Origin: Zoogloea sp.
GTDB taxonomy: Bacteria; Pseudomonadota; Gammaproteobacteria; Burkholderiales; Rhodocyclaceae
DNA length: 64,000 bases
Reading direction: 5' to 3'
Assembly: GCA_016703645.1 (NCBI GenBank)
Contig: JADJBR010000007.1
Location: 1,178,001 to 1,242,000, forward strand
In this document: one piece after another, positions 40,239 to 50,569 of the stretch
How positions within the stretch are numbered: the stretch's first letter is position 1
Layout of the letters: each line of letters begins with the position of its first letter
Translations under genes and position numbers: made by a program
Notes under the pieces: model-generated
Databases searched by the model: none
What the model was told of the DNA's origin: nothing
Seen by the model: the letters and a program-made list of their open reading frames with translations, nothing else

Positions 40239-40927
40239 TGGAACAACAGATCCGGACCCTCACCGCCCGCCTGCTGGCCAACCGCAGCCTGCCCCGCAGC
40301 GACGCCCTGGTACGCCGCGCCTTGGTGGACGAAGCCTTCCGCGTTGATCTCGACGCCCGCCTTGGCGCCGTCGGGCTTCAACTCATCGACAACCCCTACG
40401 CCGAGCACGTCGCCGTGGCCCTGGCCGAGGACGTCCACGAACCGGTGTTCGGCGCCAGCCGCGAATACGCCGCCAGCAATGCCGGCCTGACCCGCGACCA
40501 GCTCGCCCTGCTGGTGGTGATCTGGGCCCTGATCATCCTGCCCAAGCGCGAACGTCAGGTGAATCGCCAACGCCTCGCCGATGACGGCCAGGAAGACATG
40601 TTCGGCAAGGATGGCCCCCTGGAACACGGTGAGGGCGTCTCCGGCGCCCTGTCCGAGGCATCCCTGCTGGCCGACTTTGCCCCCGTGCTCGGCCACAAGA
40701 CCTACGTGCAGGGCAAGCTCCTGTCGCGCCTGGCCCAGCTCGGCTTCATCGAACGCAAGGGCGGCATGATCCACGAAGGCCCGCTCCTCGACGTGCTCCT
40801 CGACTACCGCCTGCTGGCCGACCGCATCATCTACGGCACCCTTGGCGAAGTTCTCACCCGGGCCGGCCATCCGCCCCCCGCCGGTGATGCCTTCACGCCC
40901 CCCGAAGACACCGCCGAGGACGACTGA
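40238..40927 (+). CDS. jetB: Wadjet-type JetB-like (MksE/KITE, DUF4194-like) protein
   Basis: This 229-residue protein has two winged-helix-like regions (RDQLALLVVIWALIILPKRE, then VQGKLLSRLAQLGFIERKGG). The second half fits the KITE subunit of bacterial condensins. Its ATG overlaps the JetA-like stop, and JetC follows after two bases. The DUF4194 family of Wadjet is the best match in pattern and size. It would bind the kleisin and help ring closure. Confidence 0.8.
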   Translation: MEQQIRTLTARLLANRSLPRSDALVRRALVDEAFRVDLDARLGAVGLQLIDNPYAEHVAVALAEDVHEPVFGASREYAASNAGLTRDQLALLVVIWALIILPKRERQVNRQRLADDGQEDMFGKDGPLEHGEGVSGALSEASLLADFAPVLGHKTYVQGKLLSRLAQLGFIERKGGMIHEGPLLDVLLDYRLLADRIIYGTLGEVLTRAGHPPPAGDAFTPPEDTAEDD

Positions 40928-40929
40928 GC

Positions 40930-43731
40930 ATGTTCCACATCAAGCAACTCGAACTGGTCCACTGGGACTACTGGCGGCGCTTCAACCTGCCCCTGGACGC
41001 CCAGATCATCACCATCGTCGGCCCCAACGGCTCCGGCAAGACCACCCTGCTCGATGCCCTGCGCACCCTCTTTGGCCTGCGCTGCTCGGGCAAGCGCGAC
41101 TTCCGCCGCTACGTGCGCCGGGCCAACCGCAGCTTCGCGTGGATCCGTGCGGTGGTGGCCAACCGCCCCGGCAGCACCGGCAAACGCCCCTTCTTTCCGT
41201 GCCTGAAGGACGAAGTCACCCTGGCCTGCCGCATCCGCCGCGCCGGTGGCGACTGGACCCGGGACTACGCCATCGCCGACGGCGACCTGCCCATCGAGGC
41301 CCTGGAGGCCAACGAGGACAAGGCCGTGGAATGGGTCGGCTACCGGGACTACCAGAGCCGCCTGGCCTGGGGCGGCCTCACCCCCGCCATCGCCAAGGTG
41401 CTGGCCCTGGAACAGGGCGACACGGACAAGCTCTGCGAATACTCCCCCAAGGCCCTGCTGGAGCTGGTCTTTGACGTCTTCGGGGACAAGGAGGTGCTGG
41501 ACAACTACGCCGCCGCGCGGGAAGAACAGAACAACGCCGAGAAGGAGCTGGCCGCCCTTGGCCTCGACCTGGACCGCCTGCGCGCCCAGGCGGAAACCAA
41601 GCGCCTGGAGGCCGACCGCTACCTGGAATGGAAGCAGCTCGACGACGAAGCCCGTGCCCTCGCCGCCGAGATCGTGCCGCGACTGGAAGTCGCCGAACTC
41701 CTCCGCGACATCGCCCAGGCCCGGGACGACATCGCCCGCGGGCGCAGCGAGCGCCAGAAAAGCGAGGACGAACTGAACGCCCAGCGCGCACGCAGCGCCG
41801 GTGTGGAAGCCGAAAAGGCCACCGCCGAAGCCGAACGCAAGGCCGCCCGCAGCCGCGACCTGGAGGCCGAAGAGCAACATCGCAATGCCCTGATTCAGGT
41901 GCATGACTGCGACAAACTCCTGGCCGAGCGCACCGCCCTGCGCGCCCGCCTGGCCCGCGAGGCCGGCGACGCCGCCGTGGACCTGGAAGCCGACTACGCC
42001 AGGGCAGATGCCCGCCTGGTCCACCTGCAGCGCCAGGAACGCGAAGCCATCGCCGCCTTCGAAGAGCGGACCGCCCAGCTACGCGCCACCCGCGATCACC
42101 GTGGCCCGCCCGCCGACGGCGAAGTGAGCCGCTTCCGCAACCGTCTGAGAGAAGCCGGCATTGCCCATCGGGCCCTCGCCGAGATCGTCGAAGTCACCGA
42201 CCCCGACTGGCAGGGCGCCGTCGAGGCCGTGCTGCGGCCCTACCGCCACGTGATCCTGCTGGAACGGGAGCAGGACCGCCACGCCGCCTGGGGCCTGGGC
42301 GAGCAGGAACGCTTCCGCCACTTCATCGTGCCCGAACTCGAAACGGCGCCCCCTGCCACCCGCGGATCCCTGGCCGAGGTCATCCGCTTTGCCGACGCCG
42401 TGCCCCGCTGGCTCGCCGACCTCCTCAACCGCATCCAGCGGGTCGAAGACGCCGACGCCGCCCGCCAGCTCCCCCGGGAAACCGAGTGGATCACCCGCGA
42501 CGGCTACCACCGGGAACGCCGGGGCGCCCGCCACCTGGGCAAGCCCGCCGAGTTCCACTTTGGCGAACTGGCCCGCAAGGCACGCCTCAAGCAATGTGAA
42601 GCCGACATGCACAGCATCGACGCCCGCCTGCGGGAGATCCGCCCCCAACTCGACGCGGCCAAGGAAGAAGCCGACGCCCTGCGCGCCCGCCTCCACGGCA
42701 TCGAGGCCGCCCAGCTTCTGGCCGCCCGGGCAACCGACTTCGAGGCTGCCGAGAACACCCTGCCCGCCGCCCGCGCCCGCCTGACCCAGGCCATTGCCGA
42801 CCGGGCCGACGCCAAGGGCGACGTGGACCGCATCGACCAATCCCTGCGCGGCATCGAAATCGAACTGGATCGCCGCCGCCGGGACATGGCCGGCCTCGCC
42901 GCACGGGTCAATCAACTGACCGCCGAAGCCGCCCCCCGTCGCCACGACCAGGCCAATCGCATCCAGCGCCTGCGTCGCGTGCGCCGGGGCATGCCTGCCG
43001 ACTGGCGCGACCCCGCCGCCAATGCCCTGCTGGCCGACAAGTACGACGGCGCCCGCGGTGCCCGCGCCGAGCTGGAACGCCTGCGCCAGCGCCTGGCCAA
43101 CGGCGACTGGGTGACTGACGACACGGTGCTCACCCTGGCTGGCCGCCTCAAGGCCGATGTGCTCGACCGGGAAAGCCAATACGCCGAACGGGAGCGCCAC
43201 TGCAATGCCGCCCGACGCATCACCGGTGAAGCCCGCGCCGCCTACATCGCCAAACTCCGCGCCACCGTGCGCCAGTACGGCAAGAACCTGCGCGCCCTCG
43301 GCGATCTGGCCAACGTGGACGTGGACTGCCCGGTTCCCCTGCTCGACAACGACGACCGGGCGCTCGCCGCCGCCGGCCTGGAAGTGCGCTTCGACTTTGA
43401 CCGCAAGGGCGCCGTGGGCCTCAACGACGGCGAAGCCTCGGGCGGCCAGCAGGTCATGAAATCCCTGATCCTGCTCATCGCCCTGCTGATGGACGAGGCC
43501 CGCCCCGGCGGTTTCGTCTTCATCGACGAGCCCTTCGCCCACCTGGACATCGCCAACATCGACCGGGTCGGCACCTTCCTGCGCGCCACCCGCGCCCAGT
43601 ACCTGATCACCACCCCGGTCACCCACAACGCCAACGTCTTCGCCCCGGCCCAGCTCACCCTGGTCACCCGCAAGAAGAAACCCGGCGACGACTGGGCCCC
43701 GCCCATCGGGCTGATCCAGCGCAGCCTCTAG
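40930..43731 (+). CDS. jetC: Wadjet-type JetC-like SMC ATPase
   Basis: This 933-residue SMC-like ATPase has Walker A GPNGSGKT at 31-38. Two long coiled-coil arms surround a hinge-like insert near 415-560 (IVEVTDPDWQGAVEAVLRPY). The ABC signature is GEASGGQQVMKSLIL near 835-845, and Walker B is FVFIDEPFAHLD near 862-873. It is the motor of the Wadjet/MksB condensin, which extrudes DNA loops. The protein is somewhat shorter than typical JetC (about 1100). It is the third of four tightly packed genes. Confidence 0.9.
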   Translation: MFHIKQLELVHWDYWRRFNLPLDAQIITIVGPNGSGKTTLLDALRTLFGLRCSGKRDFRRYVRRANRSFAWIRAVVANRPGSTGKRPFFPCLKDEVTLACRIRRAGGDWTRDYAIADGDLPIEALEANEDKAVEWVGYRDYQSRLAWGGLTPAIAKVLALEQGDTDKLCEYSPKALLELVFDVFGDKEVLDNYAAAREEQNNAEKELAALGLDLDRLRAQAETKRLEADRYLEWKQLDDEARALAAEIVPRLEVAELLRDIAQARDDIARGRSERQKSEDELNAQRARSAGVEAEKATAEAERKAARSRDLEAEEQHRNALIQVHDCDKLLAERTALRARLAREAGDAAVDLEADYARADARLVHLQRQEREAIAAFEERTAQLRATRDHRGPPADGEVSRFRNRLREAGIAHRALAEIVEVTDPDWQGAVEAVLRPYRHVILLEREQDRHAAWGLGEQERFRHFIVPELETAPPATRGSLAEVIRFADAVPRWLADLLNRIQRVEDADAARQLPRETEWITRDGYHRERRGARHLGKPAEFHFGELARKARLKQCEADMHSIDARLREIRPQLDAAKEEADALRARLHGIEAAQLLAARATDFEAAENTLPAARARLTQAIADRADAKGDVDRIDQSLRGIEIELDRRRRDMAGLAARVNQLTAEAAPRRHDQANRIQRLRRVRRGMPADWRDPAANALLADKYDGARGARAELERLRQRLANGDWVTDDTVLTLAGRLKADVLDRESQYAERERHCNAARRITGEARAAYIAKLRATVRQYGKNLRALGDLANVDVDCPVPLLDNDDRALAAAGLEVRFDFDRKGAVGLNDGEASGGQQVMKSLILLIALLMDEARPGGFVFIDEPFAHLDIANIDRVGTFLRATRAQYLITTPVTHNANVFAPAQLTLVTRKKKPGDDWAPPIGLIQRSL

Positions 43732-43744
43732 CGCATCACCGCCC

Positions 43745-44956
43745 ATGGACTGGAGCCCTCCCGATGGCGACGGTGTGTGCACCCTGCGGCTGGACGACCC
43801 GCTGCGCGCCAGCCTGAAGGGCCAGCGTCGCCTCCGGCGGGGAGCACCGCAGCCACTGGACCTGGACGCCTGGCCCACGGACGAACGGCAGCTCCTGGCG
43901 GGCTGGGTGAAGCGCGCATCCGACAAGGCGGTGCGTCACGACACCCTGCTGCGCGCCGCAGGCCCCCATCGGGCCATGCTCGCGGATCGCCTGCTTGACC
44001 TCCTGCTGCACGCCGGGGCCATCGAGATCGAGGAATGCCATGAGCGCGGGCACTGGTGGCCCCGGCAACTCCGCTTTCTCGACCCGGCCGCCTTGCGCCG
44101 CGTGCTCGGCGTCCCCGAACCCGATGCCGACAAGAACCGATGGGATCAGGCGCGCCAGCGGTGCTTCACCCACCCGGAACTCGATCTGGCGGCCCAAGCC
44201 CTCGACGCCCTGCCGCCGGCCCGCGCCCTGGCACGCCATGGGCTGCTGGTCGCCCTGGAAGCCTGGCAGGAGCAGCAGCGCAGCGGTACCTGGCGCGATT
44301 TCTCCCACTTCGCCCGGGGTGACACCAAGCAGATCAGTGATACCGAGAAGACCTGGCTGAGCAGCGCCCTCAGCCTGGACGATTTCGGCATCAGCGACCA
44401 TACCCCCTTGCTGCTGGTGCGCCTTCCCACGTCTGTCGCCCTCTCTGGCGGAACATGGCCCCTGGGGCTTGTGCCCGACTTCGTCGCCCTGACGCCGGCG
44501 ACGATCAATGCCATGAGCGCCGCCACCGGGGCGCCAAGCGCCTGGAGGCTGGTGGAAAATCGCACCAGCTTCGAGCGGGTCGCCCGCGCCTGCGGGCCTG
44601 CCGAGGCGGTCCTGTGGCTGCCCGGCTATCCTCCATCCTGGTGGCGCCGCAGCGTTACCCGACTGCTCGACCTTCTACCGGCCCCCGCATGGATCGCCTG
44701 CGACCCGGACCCCGACGGCATCGCCATCGCATTGCAGGCGGGCCAGCTATGGACCGCAGCGGGGCTGGTGTGGCAGCCCTGGCGGATGGACCCGGCCGAT
44801 TTCGATTCGCTCCCGGCGAAGCGGCCCCTGTCCGGACGCGATCAGTCCCTGCTCGACCGGCTCGAAGTCGAGGCCCCTCTCCCGCCGATGCTCGCCGCAC
44901 TGGCCCGGACGCTGCGCATCCAACAGCTGAAAGGCGAGCAGGAGGGCTATCTCTGA
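43745..44956 (+). CDS. jetD: Wadjet-type JetD-like TOPRIM nuclease (DUF3322/DUF2220)
   Basis: This 403-residue protein has an N-terminal DUF3322-like arm. The C-terminal TOPRIM-type domain shows a catalytic Glu in WRLVENRTSFERVAR (Glu271) and the Asp triad CDPDPDG (Asp320, 322, 324). Such a domain, shared with topoisomerase VI and known from JetD, cleaves DNA after the condensin has extruded a small circle. It follows JetC by 13 bases. It supports assigning the operon as a Wadjet-like plasmid-defence system. Confidence 0.9.
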   Translation: MDWSPPDGDGVCTLRLDDPLRASLKGQRRLRRGAPQPLDLDAWPTDERQLLAGWVKRASDKAVRHDTLLRAAGPHRAMLADRLLDLLLHAGAIEIEECHERGHWWPRQLRFLDPAALRRVLGVPEPDADKNRWDQARQRCFTHPELDLAAQALDALPPARALARHGLLVALEAWQEQQRSGTWRDFSHFARGDTKQISDTEKTWLSSALSLDDFGISDHTPLLLVRLPTSVALSGGTWPLGLVPDFVALTPATINAMSAATGAPSAWRLVENRTSFERVARACGPAEAVLWLPGYPPSWWRRSVTRLLDLLPAPAWIACDPDPDGIAIALQAGQLWTAAGLVWQPWRMDPADFDSLPAKRPLSGRDQSLLDRLEVEAPLPPMLAALARTLRIQQLKGEQEGYL

Positions 44957-45007
44957 TCGGCCTGCGGCGTGGCAGCTGAATCCGGCCGACTCGCTTCAGA
45001 TTTCACA

Positions 45008-46156
45008 ATGTCTGACGTTATTGGCTCCATCCAGCCACGGCCCGCCCCCTCCACCATGCGCCTTGCCCCGGCGTCCGACACCGCAAACTCGCGCCAGATG
45101 CCTCTTCTCCGGGGTGCGGAGGTTCTGTCACGCACCCGCGACCTGCGCGAGATCTTCCGGATAGCCGCCGAAACCGCCATGGATTTCCTCAATGGCAGCT
45201 TCTGCCTGATGTTCGCCGTGCGCTTCTCGCCCCCCGACCTCACCGTCGGCCTGCTCGGCTGCTGCGTGTCCGACGGCGCCGACACCTACTGGGACGACGT
45301 CTGCGATGGCCAGTCCTGGCTCCCGGTGGACCCGCTCCTGGCCGACTGCCTGCACACCGACTACGGCCACGCGATCGCCCACGAGGGCGACACCTGGCGC
45401 CTCGCCTTTGCCGTTGGCGCCCTGGGCGAAGCCCGCTGGGTGCTGGAAATCCATAGCCCCCTCAAGCCCCGCACCGCGGATTGCCAGGCCCTCTCCCTAT
45501 TCCTGCGCTGCTTCGAGAACCAGCACCAGGCCTGGGAGTACGCCAACCTGGACACCCTGACCCGGCTGCTCAACCGCAAGACCTTCGACGACGACTTCGA
45601 ACGCCTGATCGCCGCCGCAGAGCTGGCCGAGCAGGCCCGCCAGCAATCGGACGAACGCCGCACCTTCAGTGCCACCATCACCCAACCGTGCTGGCTTGCC
45701 GTCGCGGACATCGACCACTTCAAGAAGATCAACGACAACTACGGTCACCTTTTCGGTGACGAGGTGCTGCTGCGCATCGCCGACCTGATGCGCCAGAGCT
45801 TCCGCAGCCACGACAAACTCTTTCGTTTCGGTGGCGAGGAATTCGTGGTGATGTTGCGCAACGTGAGCGAAGACAACGTCCAGACCATCTTCGACCGCTT
45901 CCGGATGGCGGTGGAAGTCCACGATTTTCCCCGCGTCGGTCAGGTGCGCTGCTCGGTGGGTTACGCCCGCATCGACCCGCGCATGTCCCCGGCCGAGCTG
46001 CTGGGGCGTGCCGACGAGGCCCTCTACTACTCCAAGCAACACGGCCGCAATCAGGTCAATGGTTTCGACGAACTGATCATGAGCGGCAAGCTGCGCATCA
46101 CTACCCCGGCCGGACAGGCCCAGATCCAGTCCGATATCGACGAGATCTTCCTCTGA
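45008..46156 (+). CDS. Diguanylate cyclase (GGEEF)
   Basis: This 382-residue cytosolic protein has an N-terminal GAF-like region (about 50-190) and a C-terminal GGDEF domain with [20 protein letters not shown] and the active GGEEF motif ([11 protein letters not shown]). The upstream residues SHDKLF do not show the RxxD inhibitory site. It would make cyclic di-GMP. The ATG at 45008 is one of two candidates; another frame start lies 39 bases upstream. It is 52 bases after the Wadjet operon and could be read through from it, but probably has its own promoter. Confidence 0.9.
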   Translation: MSDVIGSIQPRPAPSTMRLAPASDTANSRQMPLLRGAEVLSRTRDLREIFRIAAETAMDFLNGSFCLMFAVRFSPPDLTVGLLGCCVSDGADTYWDDVCDGQSWLPVDPLLADCLHTDYGHAIAHEGDTWRLAFAVGALGEARWVLEIHSPLKPRTADCQALSLFLRCFENQHQAWEYANLDTLTRLLNRKTFDDDFERLIAAAELAEQARQQSDERRTFSATITQPCWLAVADIDHFKKINDNYGHLFGDEVLLRIADLMRQSFRSHDKLFRFGGEEFVVMLRNVSEDNVQTIFDRFRMAVEVHDFPRVGQVRCSVGYARIDPRMSPAELLGRADEALYYSKQHGRNQVNGFDELIMSGKLRITTPAGQAQIQSDIDEIFL

Positions 46157-46271
46157 CCACGCCCATGGCGGCGGGCGGGCCGCGACGGGCGCCCCGGAGT
46201 GTGTCAAAATTGGGAGCTTTGCGGCGATTTGCGCGTGCCGCACCCTGATTCCGTTGATTGAAGAGCCCATC

Positions 46272-47780
<1,509 letters not shown>

Positions 47781-47841
47781 GGAAATCACGCGGGCCGCTC
47801 CGGCGGCCTGCCCTTCCCGCCCGAGCACAACCGAAGCATCC

Positions 47842-48318
47842 ATGACAGACCTGAAGTCCTACGAACTCCCCGAGCTGGAAGCCCTGGCCGAACAGATCAC
47901 TGCCGAGATCGCCAAACGGGAGCAGGAAGAAGCCGACCGGGAGCGTGCGGCACTCGAGGCCGCCGCCGAAGCCGAACGGCGCACCATCGCCGAGGCTGAG
48001 GCAGCCCGACGGGCGGCCGAAGCGGAAGCCGCACGCAAGGCGGCTGAAGCCACGGCCCGCGCCGAGGCCAAGGCCGCCGAAGCCGCGCAAAAGGAAGCCG
48101 CCGCCCAGTCTGCTGCCGCAAAGGTCGCCGAACCTCCGGCTCCGGGTCACATCCGTTACATGCACCCCTCCAACCGCGCCCTGACCTGGGACGGCAAGGG
48201 CGCCACCCCGGACTGGGTCCAGGCCTGGCTGACCACCGGCGGCACCCTCTATGCCCTGGAGACCACCGCCGAGAAACTCGCGCCGCGGCCGATTCCGGCG
48301 AGTTTTCTGAAGCGCTGA
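47842..48318 (+). CDS. H-NS-like DNA-binding protein with long coiled coil
   Basis: This 158-residue protein ends in the H-NS DNA-binding domain (RYMHPSNRALTWDGKGATPD, then WVQAWLTTGGTLYALETTAE). The H-NS core YxHPxNxxLTWxGxGxxPxW is nearly intact. Between an N-terminal helix and this domain is an unusually long Ala/Glu/Lys/Arg stretch (about residues 25-105), predicted to be a continuous helix. Such proteins silence AT-rich foreign genes. The start at 47842 is preferred by the family and by its spacing after lysS. Confidence 0.85.
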   Translation: MTDLKSYELPELEALAEQITAEIAKREQEEADRERAALEAAAEAERRTIAEAEAARRAAEAEAARKAAEATARAEAKAAEAAQKEAAAQSAAAKVAEPPAPGHIRYMHPSNRALTWDGKGATPDWVQAWLTTGGTLYALETTAEKLAPRPIPASFLKR

Positions 48319-48364
48319 GCGAGCAGCGGACACCCTCCACCGTTCATATCGCGGAGAGACTGCC

Positions 48365-48469
48365 ATTCACGCCGATATCCGCTGGAAACAGCGTTTCGAC
48401 AACTTCGGCAAGGTGTTTCTGGAACTCCAGGAGGCGGTCGATCTGGCCAGCACACGCCCCCTTTCTAAT
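48365..48469 (+). pseudogene. Remnant of HEPN-domain partner (HI0074-like) N-terminus
   Basis: The frame reads ADIRWKQRFDNFGKVFLELQ, then EAVDLAST, the first 35 residues of the nucleotidyltransferase-substrate-binding (HEPN, HI0074) family. It has no start codon of its own and ends inside the next fragment. It looks like the head of a HEPN toxin gene joined by deletion to the tail of its MNT partner. Confidence 0.7.
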
Positions 48470-48611
48470 GTCCATCAGCACCGCCCTGGAGGAGTCGGAC
48501 ATTCCCTACACCGTCGATCTGTCGCTGTTTGACCAGATCGAAACACCGACCTTGCGCGAGCATATCGAACGGGTGGGGCAGGTGTTTTATGTGAGGGGCC
48601 GCATCCGTTAA
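48468..48611 (+). pseudogene. Remnant of MNT nucleotidyltransferase C-terminus
   Basis: An ATG at 48468 opens a 47-codon frame, DIPYTVDLSLFDQIETPTLR, then EHIERVGQVFYVRGRIR. This matches the end of minimal nucleotidyltransferases that serve as antitoxins to HEPN toxins. The catalytic GSX10DxD part is missing. The preceding HEPN fragment overlaps by two bases, so an internal deletion of both genes is likely. Confidence 0.7.
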
Positions 48612-48725
48612 TGAAAGGGTCACGAGCCCATCACCGGCCCGTCACCTCTGCGCCTCACCCTACTGGCGATCAACGTTCGCCCCGCCTGCCGGGGCATCCT
48701 TTTTTGCCACGCCGGGATTCCAGCC

Positions 48726-49676
48726 ATGAAACTCCGCCTCGCCGCCGCCATCGCCCTGTCCATGGGCATGAGCCCGGCCTTCGCCCTGAACATCCTCCTG
48801 TCCAACGACGACGGTCTGACCAGCAACATCAAGGCGCTCTACGATGCCCTCAAGGCCAACGGCCACGACGTGATCGTCTCGGTACCGTGCTCGGGCCAGA
48901 GCGGCCGCGGCGCGGCCATTGTGATGTACAGCACCGCCACCATCATTGCCGACAACGACAAGACCCAGATCGAGGCCGAGGGTGGCTGCCACAATGGCGC
49001 GGCGGCCATCGGAGCACCGGCCGTGGGCCCCTTCACCAAGGCCGGCTACACCGGCGGTGACTTTCACTACGTCCACGGCACCCCGGTGATGGCCACCATG
49101 TACGGCCTCGACGTGCTCGCCCCGGCGCGCTGGAACAAGGCCCCCGACCTGGTGCTGTCGGGCCCCAACGAAGGTTAGAACGTGGGTTGCGTGGTAGTCA
49201 GCTCCGGCACCATCGGCAACGCCCAGTTCGCCGCCGGACGCGGCGTCCCCGCCATCGCCCTGAGCGCCGGCACCGACACGGTGGACAACACCGGTCTGGC
49301 CAATCCCAACTCGGCCATCGTCGCCCAGCTCAGCGTCAAGCTCCTCAAGGCGCTCCAGGCCAAGGCCGGCAGTGGCGCCCTGCTGCCCGCCGGCGTGGCC
49401 CTCAACGTGAACTTCCCCAATGCCCCGACGGCCAATGTGGGCTGGGCCTTCTCGCGCCACGGCAGCTACGATCTCTACAACCTGAAGTTCAAGAACACCG
49501 TGCCCTACGGCATCGGTGCCGGTCTGCCGGCCACGGCAAGCGCCGAGCAGTCCGAGGACGAGGCCGTGGTCTTCAAGACCAAGGTGGCCGTCACCGCCAT
49601 GCAGGTCGGCTTCGACCACCGCCCGGCAGGGCAGCAATGGCTGCGCCTGCGCCTGCGCGATCTGCTGAACCAATAA
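48726..49676 (+). pseudogene. SurE-like 5'/3'-nucleotidase with in-frame amber codon
   Basis: From 48726 the frame encodes a signal peptide (MKLRLAAAIALSMGMSPAFA), then ILLSNDDGLTSNIKALYDAL, the SurE metal-binding start. GPNEG is followed by TAG at 49176-49178. Immediately past it the same frame continues as NVGCVVVSSGTIGNAQFAAG to 49676, so TAG replaces CAG (Gln) of the usual GPNEGQN. The full product would be about 316 residues. Either a recent nonsense mutation or a sequencing error has stopped it at codon 151. Confidence 0.85.
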
Positions 49677-49686
49677 GGGGTCGGGC

Positions 49687-50328
49687 ATGAACCGCTTCTT
49701 CAAGAGATGGGCGCCGGTCGCCCTGGGCCTCTCCCTGGCAGCCTGTGGCAGCAACGACGACGATGCCCCCAAGATCAGCGTCGACGACCTGAGCGAAGGC
49801 GCCTATACGGTCAGCACCGGCAACCAGGACACCCCCACCGTCGGGCGCTATCTGGCCGCCGCCGACGGCAGCCGCCTGCTCATCGTCGGCGACGACAACG
49901 GTGTGGCCCGCAGCCTGTACCGCAAGACCGGCAATGGCGACTGGGTGGCCGTTCCGCCGGTGGACAAGGACACCCAGGTCTCCCTCCTGCGCAAGGATCC
50001 GGTCGTGATCTCCACCACGCCGACCGTGGCCGGTCTCGCCGGGCACTACGTCACCACGTCCCCCGCCGGGGCTGCGGCAGGCTTCTCGATCACCGCTGAT
50101 GGCAACATCGTGGCCGACGCCACGTCAGCCTGTCGCCTGACGGGCAAGCTCGGCAGTGGCGTGCTGCCCGGCACCCTCAAGCTCGAATTGTCCACCGCCG
50201 GCTGCGGCGAGCTGCCCGCCTCGAGCACCGGTGTACTGAGCACGGACCCCGACTTGGCGCCTGCCCGCTTCCGGTTGGTTGCCGATGACCGCAACAAGGT
50301 GATCGATCTCCGCGCCTTCGCCGAATGA
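49687..50328 (+). CDS. Putative lipoprotein of unknown function
   Basis: This 213-residue protein has a lipoprotein signal with lipobox LSLAAC (Cys20). The mature part starts GSNDDDAPKISVDDLSEGAY and looks beta-rich with no recognised family. It starts ten bases after the surE-like stop, so it was probably cotranscribed with it. A strong GC-rich hairpin follows its stop. Its role may be tied to the exported SurE-like enzyme. Confidence 0.75.
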   Translation: MNRFFKRWAPVALGLSLAACGSNDDDAPKISVDDLSEGAYTVSTGNQDTPTVGRYLAAADGSRLLIVGDDNGVARSLYRKTGNGDWVAVPPVDKDTQVSLLRKDPVVISTTPTVAGLAGHYVTTSPAGAAAGFSITADGNIVADATSACRLTGKLGSGVLPGTLKLELSTAGCGELPASSTGVLSTDPDLAPARFRLVADDRNKVIDLRAFAE

Positions 50329-50333
50329 ACCCC

Positions 50334-50374
50334 GCCGGCCGCGCTGGATCCGGTCGGGATCCAGCACGGCCGGC
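50334..50374 (+). terminator. Strong GC-rich hairpin after the lipoprotein gene
   Basis: An 18-bp stem (50334-50351 and 50357-50374) with one mismatch and a 5-base loop follows the lipoprotein stop. There is no T run, so termination may be Rho-assisted, or the hairpin may simply stabilise the 3' end. Confidence 0.6.
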
Positions 50375-50569
50375 AGGGCGCAAGCTGTTCGGACCGGATC
50401 TCGGCGGCATCGCAAACGGCCGGGATTCGGTCACCTCACATGTCCGACTGCCGGTCCTTCCGGGGCCAACACCGTGGCCGGCGTGAATTCGTCCCTTCCG
50501 TGATGCCCACACCCGCCAAGATGAATAGAATGCAGGACACACCGATGTCATCCAATCCGGGACGCCTCC

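Noticed and set aside
49176-49178. Pyrrolysine or selenocysteine recoding of the surE amber codon
   Set aside because: The usual residue there is Gln (CAG), no recoding genes are seen, and a point mutation or read error is simpler.
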